In this document: one piece after another, positions 38,845-46,486 of the stretch
How positions within the stretch are numbered: the stretch's first letter is position 1
Layout: every line of letters starts with the position of its first letter
NCBI RefSeq assembly: GCF_023151555.2
Contig: NZ_CP100425.1
Location: 1,984,001-2,048,000 of the forward strand
Length of the DNA stretch: 64,000 bases
Direction of reading: 5' to 3'
From: Photobacterium sp. CCB-ST2H9
Lineage (GTDB): Bacteria > Pseudomonadota > Gammaproteobacteria > Enterobacterales > Vibrionaceae
The notes under the pieces: generated by a model
The model's database searches: none
What the model saw: the letters and a program-made list of their open reading frames with translations, nothing else
Told to the model about the DNA's origin: nothing
Translations under genes and position numbers: made by a program

Positions 38845-39186
38845 TTATGTGCTTGATTGCATCTTGTTAATTTTAATCCAAAAAGATTCTTGGCACTGAT
38901 TCATAAATATTTTTTTCTTCGGCGTAATTTCCATCTCTGCCGGTTGGGAAATAATTTCATAGCTGATCCAACACTCAGAACATGCTTGTTCACTATATTT
39001 ATTCGTTTGATCGCGTTCGACCTGATTTTTTAATGTCACACCATTTTCAAACTTCACAACCAATTCACTTTTTTCAATCATGATGTCTCCGTCTACAGCC
39101 GTACTCTGATGAAATTGTTGCTCCAGAACAGACACACCATTCACTTTCTCTTTAAGAGCTAAAACATATGTAAATAGAGAATTCAT
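38845..39186 (-). CDS. hypothetical protein
   Basis: 113 residues, soluble, with three cysteines (ACSECW, NQCQES). The pattern alternates charged and beta-type stretches. No family recognised. The surrounding DNA is AT-rich. Modest confidence that it is a gene, based on length and clean start. Confidence 0.5.
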   Translation of the reverse strand: MNSLFTYVLALKEKVNGVSVLEQQFHQSTAVDGDIMIEKSELVVKFENGVTLKNQVERDQTNKYSEQACSECWISYEIISQPAEMEITPKKKIFMNQCQESFWIKINKMQSST

Positions 39187-39222
39187 GTTATTTCATCCTA
39201 AAAATAATATAATATCCTGTCT

Positions 39223-39522
39223 CTAGACCCCAGTGGCAACAAACCAAATTCCTGTCGCTGCGATCAAGGTAAAAGGGATTGACGAACCGATGATAGATCG
39301 TTTATTGAATCGTTTATGAAACAAAAGCATCAAACATAAATATGGCATCCAAAGCACCGCTGAATACAGCAATGTAAAGCCGACAACATAACGTCCTTCA
39401 TAGCCTACTGGGTTAGACCCATCATAATATGCTGAAATTCCTATCGTATTAAAATAACACAGGCCGACCATAAGCATGGAAAGGCATACAACTGCGATCT
39501 GGAGTAATGACAGACGATTCAT
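39223..39522 (-). CDS. hypothetical small membrane protein
   Basis: 99 residues from the ATG at 39522, which has AGGTGAG upstream. Three hydrophobic segments (LLQIAVVCLSMLMVGLCYF; FTLLYSAVLWMPYLCLMLLF; IPFTLIAATGIWFVATGV) suggest an integral inner-membrane protein. Family not recognised. Confidence 0.6.
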   Translation of the reverse strand: MNRLSLLQIAVVCLSMLMVGLCYFNTIGISAYYDGSNPVGYEGRYVVGFTLLYSAVLWMPYLCLMLLFHKRFNKRSIIGSSIPFTLIAATGIWFVATGV

Positions 39523-39715
39523 TTTAAAAGAACTCACCTGATGGAACAGAGACAAACATAATCGAGTTCCCGGCATGCGAATATACATCACCCAATTCTA
39601 CGCATATTCAGCATGCCATTCAGAAAGATAGACTGGATAGCTAAACACTGCTCACTCGCTACCGAAATCGTCGGGTTTCAGTGTGTTCCGGCTTGCTTTA
39701 CTTGCTGTGCTCATT

Positions 39716-40135
39716 TTAAGCCAAGCTCTTTTGATAGAAAATTTTATCAACCCCAATTTTCGGAAAGTCTGTATATCGGCCAACCTCTTTAAAGCCGAGC
39801 CGTTCATAAAATCCGGGTGCCTGGAATGTATACGTATCCAGGTATATGTTTTTTACACCCAGACTTCTGGCTTCTGACTCAACAGAATCAATGAGCTTGC
39901 TTCCAAGACCTAAACGACGGATCGGCTCAGATAACCAAAAATAGTTCACATGAAGGCTGCTCAAGATGACCTTCCCGACTAAACCACCAAGAATTTTGCC
40001 ATCTTCATCCCGAATGAAAGCACCAAAACCTTTCTCATCAAGATCAGGAAAATGTGGTTCATTATATTCAACTAAACCACGATATATTTCAGATATCTCA
40101 TCTTCAGATGGTGAGACAGTAAAATCTAAATTCAT
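39716..40135 (-). CDS. GNAT family N-acetyltransferase
   Basis: 139 residues from the ATG at 40135 (TGAGGTT upstream). Features: GGLVGKVILSSLHVNYFWLS, then the acetyl-CoA loop RRLGLGSKLIDSVESEA and the end TFQAPGFYERLGFKEVG, a common arrangement in small YjaB/ElaA-like GNATs. The gene for it is directly downstream of a repeat that it shares with the right end of the window. Confidence 0.85.
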   Translation of the reverse strand: MNLDFTVSPSEDEISEIYRGLVEYNEPHFPDLDEKGFGAFIRDEDGKILGGLVGKVILSSLHVNYFWLSEPIRRLGLGSKLIDSVESEARSLGVKNIYLDTYTFQAPGFYERLGFKEVGRYTDFPKIGVDKIFYQKSLA

Positions 40136-40254
40136 CTTAACCTCAGATTGAACAACAACTGACATGGGACTTGACGCTGTCAGGTCTCAGCGATGCCTCT
40201 GTATTGCTTATTCCGGCATCTTCAAATACATCCCAAAGAGCGACCTGACGGATC

Positions 40255-40362
40255 TGCACCAGAACAGACACGCTACCGCTCTTAACACTGAAGTTACCCG
40301 ACAGGACTGTTCTGAAAGAACATCGCATGATATTTCGATATGGGACAGATTTCACCATTTGG
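40255..40362. repeat. dispersed repeat, copy 1
   Basis: Shares a core of about 29 bases with one or two changes (CGCTACCGCTCTTAACACTG and onward) plus flanking similarity, ending in a GGGACAGATTTCAC-like end, with the stretch at 63905-63990. Neither copy has a complete open frame. It may be the end of an insertion sequence or a miniature element. Confidence 0.5.
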
Positions 40363-40412
40363 CGTCTTTTTGATTATATATCTGTGGCTTAGGACAAGCT
40401 TCAGGGCGGTAA

Positions 40413-40442
40413 AAAATCGCCCCAAATCAAGGAGGCGATTTT
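40413..40442 (-). terminator. terminator of the aminotransferase operon
   Basis: AAAATCGCC and GGCGATTTT form a 9-bp stem with a 12-base loop; on the minus strand the stem runs into a T-rich tail (GATTTTTTACC). It lies 34 bases after the aminotransferase stop. Confidence 0.8.
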
Positions 40443-40475
40443 ATTCACTTCAAACGTTATTGCATCAGCGCAGAA

Positions 40476-41735
40476 CTACTTCTTGTAGTACTCATAAACT
40501 TTGTTGAATGCCGCGGCGAAAAGCGCCATATGCTGTTCTGAATAGACCGGGTGCGTATGGAAGACGATGGATGTATCACCCAATTGTCTTGCCGCCGGGC
40601 AGTCGGTTTGCGTGTAATCAATCTGACGATGCGCCGGGTCATTAAACGGATAATTATTGGAGCCAAATCCATTTTGTTTCTGGAATGCTTCTTCGTTATA
40701 AACTTCCGGCCATGGCACCGGATAACCGGGTACGCCTTCCGCTTCAATTGCTTTGATGAACGTTTTGAGATCGCAGTTGAGCAGGCTGATATCAAGCACA
40801 AATGGTGCCCACCAGAATGAGTTTACCCGAACCTCATCATCTGCCGGAGCGTGCAGAACGAGAGGATGTTCCTGCAACAAAGCACTCAGAAAACGGCCGT
40901 TTCGGATACGCTGATCCAGTGCCGTTGCTTTGAAACGGGACAACTCGCAAAGACCAATAGCAGACTGAATCTCAGTCATCCGGTAGTTGAAACCAACCTG
41001 CGTGTGAATATAAGGAAGTTTCTGAGCAATTTCGAACAGACCCAGTCTTTTGGCAACGTCATAGCCATGATCGCGAAAAGAACGACATTTCCAGACCAGA
41101 TCTTCCGAGTTCACATAGACGGCACCGCCCTCACCGCCGGTTGTTATGTGCTTGCTCTGACAGAAACTGAAACAGCCGGCATCGCCAATCGTGCCCAGAT
41201 AAGCATCTTTATATTTTGCCCCTAACGCCTGTGCGCAGTCTTCGATGACCTTCAGGTTGTGCTTTCTGGCGATAGCCATGATGGCATCCATGTCAGTCGG
41301 CACGCCAAAAGTATGCACAACAACAATCGCTTTGGTTTTTTCGGTAATTTTACTTTCGACGGATTGCGGGTTCAGTGTATGGGTATAATCAACATCAGCA
41401 AATACCGGCAAAGCTCCCGCCTGGAGAATTGAAAATGCAGTGGCGATAAAAGTGTAAGACTGGCAGATCACCTCATCGCCCGAACCAATCCCCAGCGCAG
41501 CAAATGCCGTGTGCAGTGCAGACGTCCCGTTGGTTGTGGTGACAACATATCCGTCGCCCAGATAGGCAGCTAATTCGGTTTCAAAAGCCATGCCCCGTTT
41601 GCCGGTCCAATAGTTAATTTCGCCGGTTTTCAGGACAGATTCGATCTCGGTCATCACAGAGAGGTCAAGACTTGGCCAGGCTGGCAAAGCTTCTGAAATC
41701 ACTGGGGTGCCGCCTTGAATTGCAAGTTTACTCAT
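40476..41735 (-). CDS. DegT/DnrJ/EryC1/StrS aminotransferase, StsC-like
   Basis: 419 residues, a full-length PLP aminotransferase of the sugar/cyclitol class. The opening AIQGGTPVISEALPAWP and YWTGKRGMAFETELA resemble L-glutamine:scyllo-inosose aminotransferases and AHBA synthases. The PLP lysine lies in CQSKHITTGGEGG, and EDCAQALGA carries the pyridine-contacting Asp. It would aminate a keto group of a sugar or cyclitol using glutamine or glutamate. It is 12 bases downstream of the oxidoreductase gene, which could make that ketone. Confidence 0.88.
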   Translation of the reverse strand: MSKLAIQGGTPVISEALPAWPSLDLSVMTEIESVLKTGEINYWTGKRGMAFETELAAYLGDGYVVTTTNGTSALHTAFAALGIGSGDEVICQSYTFIATAFSILQAGALPVFADVDYTHTLNPQSVESKITEKTKAIVVVHTFGVPTDMDAIMAIARKHNLKVIEDCAQALGAKYKDAYLGTIGDAGCFSFCQSKHITTGGEGGAVYVNSEDLVWKCRSFRDHGYDVAKRLGLFEIAQKLPYIHTQVGFNYRMTEIQSAIGLCELSRFKATALDQRIRNGRFLSALLQEHPLVLHAPADDEVRVNSFWWAPFVLDISLLNCDLKTFIKAIEAEGVPGYPVPWPEVYNEEAFQKQNGFGSNNYPFNDPAHRQIDYTQTDCPAARQLGDTSIVFHTHPVYSEQHMALFAAAFNKVYEYYKK

Positions 41736-41747
41736 GATTTTTCCTAC

Positions 41748-43106
41748 TTAAAGATGTGAGGCAAGCCAACGGGAGAGAGAACAAATCGTTAATGCAGGGT
41801 TCGCAATACCCAGCCGGGGAAATGCCCCGGGCCCGATGGCATACACGCCCGGCATGGACGTAAGCTCCAATGATTCGGTCAGTGCAATATCACCGCTACC
41901 GCCAATGGGATGCGTGCAGCTTTCATGCTCATAAGCGCCATAAGGGAATACAAATCGTGTGTATACATCGGATTTTTCAGTTTGATTCAGCGCATCCAGT
42001 GCCTGATCAAGCTCGGTTCCTTCTGTTGCTCCGAAGAAAGCACCCGATTGCTCTGTGGGCGTGTCATACAAAGGCACTAATTTTGTGTTCAGTTGATCAC
42101 TGGCAAAGTCCACGATCCGTCTGGCCAGCTGGTTATAATTCTCAACCGCGGCAGCAGCATGATTCGACTGGATTTCCAGCGTGGTTTTCCCTTCACTGTA
42201 TCGACAGTGCAGCTCACTGAATTCAGACTGCTCCGGGTTTTGCTCCATCACCGCCATCAGTAATATCAGGCGCTCCCCACGCTCGAGGTTCGGACGTTCA
42301 ACGACAAAAATATTGGCATTGAGATCGTGATGCTCACTGAAACCATGCCACAGCATTTCATGGCGATAATCAGCAATCCGGTCGCCGCCTTTGGTTTTCA
42401 CGGCTATCCCCAGGCAGTAGTGATCAGTCACCCGGGCGGTCGTTGAGTGTCCCAGCGATTGCGTAATAATCTTGTTATTTACCAGTGCCGAGGCCGAGAG
42501 AATGCATCGCTCAAACGGCACTTCATTCATCGTCTGGCCTTGCTCGTCAATCAGATAAAACCCGTCCGGTTTCTTGTCTACTCTGGCAATGGTGGCACGC
42601 TCAATGTTGATCACGCCGTCCCGGACAAATGGTTCCAGCTGATATAAAGGGCTGTAAGACGAAAACGCAGCATTCTCGCCGACAACGGCCGCCTGAGGTG
42701 CATGCTTCAAAGGCATGCTGACCGCCTGCTGCCGGGTCATTTCCGGATATTTCTCGGTGAATTCCTGCTGCAGCTGACGATAGAGTCCACCAGCACCGTT
42801 CAGGCGTTTTTGCCAGACTTCCGGCCAGCTTTCCAGCGCTTGGGGTTCAAGTGGCAGCATGACACCGTGATAGCACAGCGAGCGACCGCCCAGGCGTTCA
42901 CTGATTCCGCCAATGGCCCAGTGTGCATCTGCTGTCCAGTGCACTTTCTTTTCGTCACCCGCCAGCACCCGGGTATCAAAATGAACATGGCCTTTTCGTA
43001 GATCTGGCCCGGCTTCATAAACCACAATTTTGTTCCCCTTCACGGCGGAATGAAGCGCGAATTCGAGACCCGCAAGCCCTCCTCCGACGACACAAAACGT
43101 CGACAT
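41748..43106 (-). CDS. GMC-like FAD-dependent oxidoreductase
   Basis: 452 residues. An N-terminal FAD-binding Rossmann motif is visible (CVVGGGLAGLEFALHSAVKG, then VVYEAG). The C-terminal block SCTHPIGGSGD ... VYAIGPGAFPRLGIANPALT with its terminal helix matches the GMC_oxred_C region, with the usual His and Asn-Pro positions. It is shorter than typical GMC enzymes. Likely it oxidises an alcohol to a ketone or aldehyde that the neighbouring aminotransferase then aminates. Middle gene of a three-gene operon. Confidence 0.75.
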   Translation of the reverse strand: MSTFCVVGGGLAGLEFALHSAVKGNKIVVYEAGPDLRKGHVHFDTRVLAGDEKKVHWTADAHWAIGGISERLGGRSLCYHGVMLPLEPQALESWPEVWQKRLNGAGGLYRQLQQEFTEKYPEMTRQQAVSMPLKHAPQAAVVGENAAFSSYSPLYQLEPFVRDGVINIERATIARVDKKPDGFYLIDEQGQTMNEVPFERCILSASALVNNKIITQSLGHSTTARVTDHYCLGIAVKTKGGDRIADYRHEMLWHGFSEHHDLNANIFVVERPNLERGERLILLMAVMEQNPEQSEFSELHCRYSEGKTTLEIQSNHAAAAVENYNQLARRIVDFASDQLNTKLVPLYDTPTEQSGAFFGATEGTELDQALDALNQTEKSDVYTRFVFPYGAYEHESCTHPIGGSGDIALTESLELTSMPGVYAIGPGAFPRLGIANPALTICSLSRWLASHL

Positions 43107-43144
43107 ATTTTCTCCCTGATTAAAAGCCCCTTTCGGGTTTAAAA

Positions 43145-44335
43145 TTATCGTCTGTCGGCGAGGTAAAGAATCAATAACCCCAACAAACCGACAGCCGAAG
43201 AAATAAAAATGGTTTTTCCGATATCGAAGAAATAATTACCAATAAAGTAGACAATCGATGAAACAGATGAAGAGATAAAAAATGAAATGGAAAGTAATGA
43301 ACTGCCGATACCAGGCCGCCCTTCAGCCAGTGATTGTAAAAAACCAATCGGAATACTGATTAAACAAGCGGCCCCCAGCGCGATCATGGGGATTAACAGA
43401 TAAACATGAATAATATCCTGCGTGACGGACAATAACATGGTAGAGACAGAAAAGATAAATGCACCCGTGATAATGACCCCGGATGTTTTCTTGCGCTGTG
43501 CCGTCTTCGACCAGTAGAAAATAAAGAACACTTCGAACACTGCAATACAGGCTTCAAAGATACCGATATCCGAATACTCTCCCTTAACCTGATTCACAAT
43601 AATAAAAGGCACCGTTGCATCCAGCGTAAACAGCATGTTGGTGACCAGAGAAACACTCACCAATTTCAAGATGTTTTTACGGTGAAATACCTTGGACACA
43701 GGCTCTGAAGACAGCTCAGATTGATAGCTTTCATTCACAAAATTTTCTTTCAGATAAAGCGTAAAAATGAGACAGCACATGATCCCTGAAAACAGCCAAA
43801 TGAAGATCAACTCTTCTTTTTGTAAGGCCAGCATGCCAATCATGCCTAATGTCAGCACATATCCCATAGAATAGGTTGACCGAAGGGCCGCATTTTCATG
43901 ATGAGCACTCGCTGATCCTTCCACATTCCGTTTGGCAGCGGCATAACCAAAAATCAGTGAATTCAGCACACAAAATACGGGCAGCAGCAGACAGTTCGCT
44001 AAAAAGTAGGTCAGCGTATTCGGCCAAACATAAACGGTGATGTTCCCTAAGATCCCACAAATGCTGCAAAGCACGATGAATTTGACAAAACTCCCTTCTT
44101 TATCCGACTTCATGCCAAAGTAAATGCTGAAGAAGGTAATAATGACGCCTGAGAATAAAATCACCAGACTGTAATAAATCTCAGGTAATCCGATGACATC
44201 GACACCAAATATATTTTTATAGGGGTTCACCGCCGCATTTGCACTGGCAAACAGTAAAATCGCAAACACCTGTTTATTGAAGAATAATGAAGCGGATGAA
44301 TCTGACCGGCCAAGTGACTTTAAAATATTGAACAT
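43145..44335 (-). CDS. MFS transporter
   Basis: About 396 residues with eleven to twelve hydrophobic helices. The start at 44335 (MFNILKSLGR) is preferred to one 42 bases upstream. The loop between helices 2 and 3 (FGMKSDKEGS) is a degenerate MFS motif A. It is the first gene of the operon with the oxidoreductase and aminotransferase, so it most probably exports (or imports) the small molecule they handle. Confidence 0.82.
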   Translation of the reverse strand: MFNILKSLGRSDSSASLFFNKQVFAILLFASANAAVNPYKNIFGVDVIGLPEIYYSLVILFSGVIITFFSIYFGMKSDKEGSFVKFIVLCSICGILGNITVYVWPNTLTYFLANCLLLPVFCVLNSLIFGYAAAKRNVEGSASAHHENAALRSTYSMGYVLTLGMIGMLALQKEELIFIWLFSGIMCCLIFTLYLKENFVNESYQSELSSEPVSKVFHRKNILKLVSVSLVTNMLFTLDATVPFIIVNQVKGEYSDIGIFEACIAVFEVFFIFYWSKTAQRKKTSGVIITGAFIFSVSTMLLSVTQDIIHVYLLIPMIALGAACLISIPIGFLQSLAEGRPGIGSSLLSISFFISSSVSSIVYFIGNYFFDIGKTIFISSAVGLLGLLILYLADRR

Positions 44336-44800
44336 AATATGCCTTTGTCTCACATACACAAATGAGAACATCATCAAATAAGGATTATTTTTATTCCTGA
44401 CTATAAAGAGAAAGGTCAGTTGGCGAGAGCGTAATGACAGGTAAAACTTTTTTAAACGACCGAAATAAATTTACTCGAGTGACTTTGAATTCCCTTTAGA
44501 AAACATTCAGAAATCAGACAGTAAAGTGTGAGCCAGATTTTCCAAGTTGTTTAAAACACTCACAATATCACGCTGATAAAAAGTTCATTTAATTCCGAAA
44601 TAATCGCTGATGAACCAAACACCCTGAATGATTCACTTCTATTTGCATTGTAACTGATACTTTATTCCGTCACCCCCTGATTCCTCTTAGGCAGCATCCA
44701 ATTCGCCATAAGACGGTAGCAGTGCTGGGAAGTTGATCTGTCAGACGGCCTTGGAAACGAGTTCAGGACATAAATGTTTTCTCTCAGAAGTCATGGGCCC
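44336..44800. other. AT-rich region upstream of the MFS-oxidoreductase-aminotransferase operon
   Basis: About 465 bases without a gene. It must carry the operon promoter. No regulator gene and no clear operator symmetry were found here. Confidence 0.4.
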
Positions 44801-45301
44801 TTACCCGATAGAACCCTTAGCCGATATACTCCTTAACCGATAACCCCCTTCCTGCTGGTCGAAACCCAGTCTCTCAAACAATGCGCGTGAACGGGCATTT
44901 CGCCGGTCAACATCTGCATTGAGCGTCCTGATGCCTTGAGAGAATGCATAATTGATCAGTAACTGAAGCGATTCAGACATGAACCCTTGCCGCCAATACG
45001 TTGCATTCAGCAGGCAACCCAGCTCACACGATGAACCGCATGCACTAAAACTGTGAATACCACAGGTTCCGATAACTTTATTTGTCGATTTCTCCACAAT
45101 TGCCCATTCGAATGATTCCTCAGATTGCTCAAGCCGAATAACACTCTCGATCATTTGATGAACTGTTTCCACAGCGCTGAACACAGGATCGGAAGCAAAC
45201 ACCATCACCTGCACATCACCATAGATTTCGAACAGGTCCTCAGCATCGGCATGATGAATCGTCCGTAATAAGACACGATGACCGACTAAATCAGGCTTCA
45301 T
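44801..45301 (-). CDS. GNAT family N-acetyltransferase (RimJ/RimL type)
   Basis: 166 residues from the ATG at 45301, preceded by AAAAGGAG. The order LVGHRVLLRTIHHADAEDL, GTCGIHSF, ELGCLLNATYWRQGFMSES and RNARSRALFERLGFDQQ is the classical RimJ/RimL layout. Substrate unknown. It lies 37 bases downstream of the GFA-type gene and may share its transcript. Confidence 0.87.
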   Translation of the reverse strand: MKPDLVGHRVLLRTIHHADAEDLFEIYGDVQVMVFASDPVFSAVETVHQMIESVIRLEQSEESFEWAIVEKSTNKVIGTCGIHSFSACGSSCELGCLLNATYWRQGFMSESLQLLINYAFSQGIRTLNADVDRRNARSRALFERLGFDQQEGGYRLRSISAKGSIG

Positions 45302-45338
45302 GACTCTCCTTTTCGAACAGGCAATTTTTCGATGCGCT

Positions 45339-45746
45339 TTATCCCGGAAATTTATCAAATTCGGGAGAATTTAATCCGGCCCGGTGCCACGCCGTCTGCT
45401 CTGAACAAAAAATGCGGGCATCGACCTTTTTCGATGGTTCATCATTCAGGCTGCCGGCCGGAACAACGAGGCTCTTGCCACTTTTTGACTGATAGGGCAA
45501 AGCGGAACCACACGCCGTACAAAACACCTGGGTAAAGGAACGCACCGGATCATCGTAACGCTTCAATTGATCCTGCCCATGAAGCCACGTGATATTTTCA
45601 GGTGATGTGAACAGATTCGAAGCGTGCGCAGAACCCGTCATCTTTCTGCACTGTTCACAGTGACAAAAGTAGAAACTGCTGAATTGATCTTCCAGCGTAT
45701 AGGCAACGCTTCCGCAGCAGCAACCGCCAGTCAGTATCTTGCGCAT
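45339..45746 (-). CDS. GFA family (glutathione-dependent formaldehyde-activating) protein
   Basis: 135 residues from the ATG at 45746, which has a perfect AAGGAGG upstream. Zinc cysteines are GGCCCGSVAY, FCHCEQCRK and FCTACGSALP. It differs substantially from the copy at 37385, so the two are paralogs or separate arrivals, not a recent duplication. Confidence 0.88.
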   Translation of the reverse strand: MRKILTGGCCCGSVAYTLEDQFSSFYFCHCEQCRKMTGSAHASNLFTSPENITWLHGQDQLKRYDDPVRSFTQVFCTACGSALPYQSKSGKSLVVPAGSLNDEPSKKVDARIFCSEQTAWHRAGLNSPEFDKFPG

Positions 45747-45861
45747 TGAAACCTCCTTGTTTTCACCATTTACCATGGACTTTTACGGCAAACTCAAAGC
45801 ACCCTCCTCATGTCGTATGCTTCGAGTCTGCATGTCAGCCTGATCATTCAAAGACAACAGC

Positions 45862-46287
45862 TTAACTCACGCATTCCTTCGCCGTCTTCGCTTTTTCCAC
45901 CCCCTTTTCAATCAGCGCCATCACCTCTTTATCTTTGACTGATGACAGCACTTTATCCATCAGGCTTTCTGCCGTTGCCTCTGAGGATGAATCAATGAAA
46001 CAGCGATACGCATTTGCAATTTGCTCTGTTGCAGCCATGAACGCCGTAGGATCGCTCAGATCGGTTTCAGCCACTTTCTCCACTGAGGCGGCAAAATCTT
46101 TCGCCGACTGCGCTGCATCACCTAACCGGTCAAAATTCATCTGACTCAAATCAACCGATTCAACTTGTTTCTGAAAGCCATCCACGGCCTTGCTGGCAGC
46201 TTCTTGCGCCTGATTCATTGCATTCGTTGCATCCTCACATCCAACTAAAGCAGAGATCAGAAAGAATGCCGTGATTGTTTTTTTCAT
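45862..46287 (-). CDS. hypothetical lipoprotein, helical
   Basis: 141 residues from the ATG at 46287. The lipobox is SALVGCED. The mature part is alanine- and glutamine-rich with heptad-like helices (MNQAQEAASKAVDGFQKQVE), suggesting a coiled coil, and has one further cysteine pair (RCFIDS, KECVS). Family not recognised; located at the cell envelope. Confidence 0.65.
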   Translation of the reverse strand: MKKTITAFFLISALVGCEDATNAMNQAQEAASKAVDGFQKQVESVDLSQMNFDRLGDAAQSAKDFAASVEKVAETDLSDPTAFMAATEQIANAYRCFIDSSSEATAESLMDKVLSSVKDKEVMALIEKGVEKAKTAKECVS

Positions 46288-46433
46288 TTTTCGCCCTTTA
46301 AGCAGAGAATTGCAGGTGGGCCATACTAGTTCAAGGCAGAGCGGCATAGAACAAAAATACCGTAACGGAGTGTTTACCGGAACAAATGTGCCAGCCACGA
46401 TCAATCGGCTTTCACGCTGACACCAGCCGATAA

Positions 46434-46458
46434 AAAACCCCGCATCATGCGGGGTTTT
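46434..46458. terminator. bidirectional Rho-independent terminator
   Basis: AAAACCCCGCAT and ATGCGGGGTTTT form a 12-bp perfect stem with a single-base loop as written. It lies 28 bases after the stop of the 883-residue protein gene. Confidence 0.9.
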
Positions 46459-46486
46459 GATAGGGTTCTGTCTCTTTGCTCTCGCC

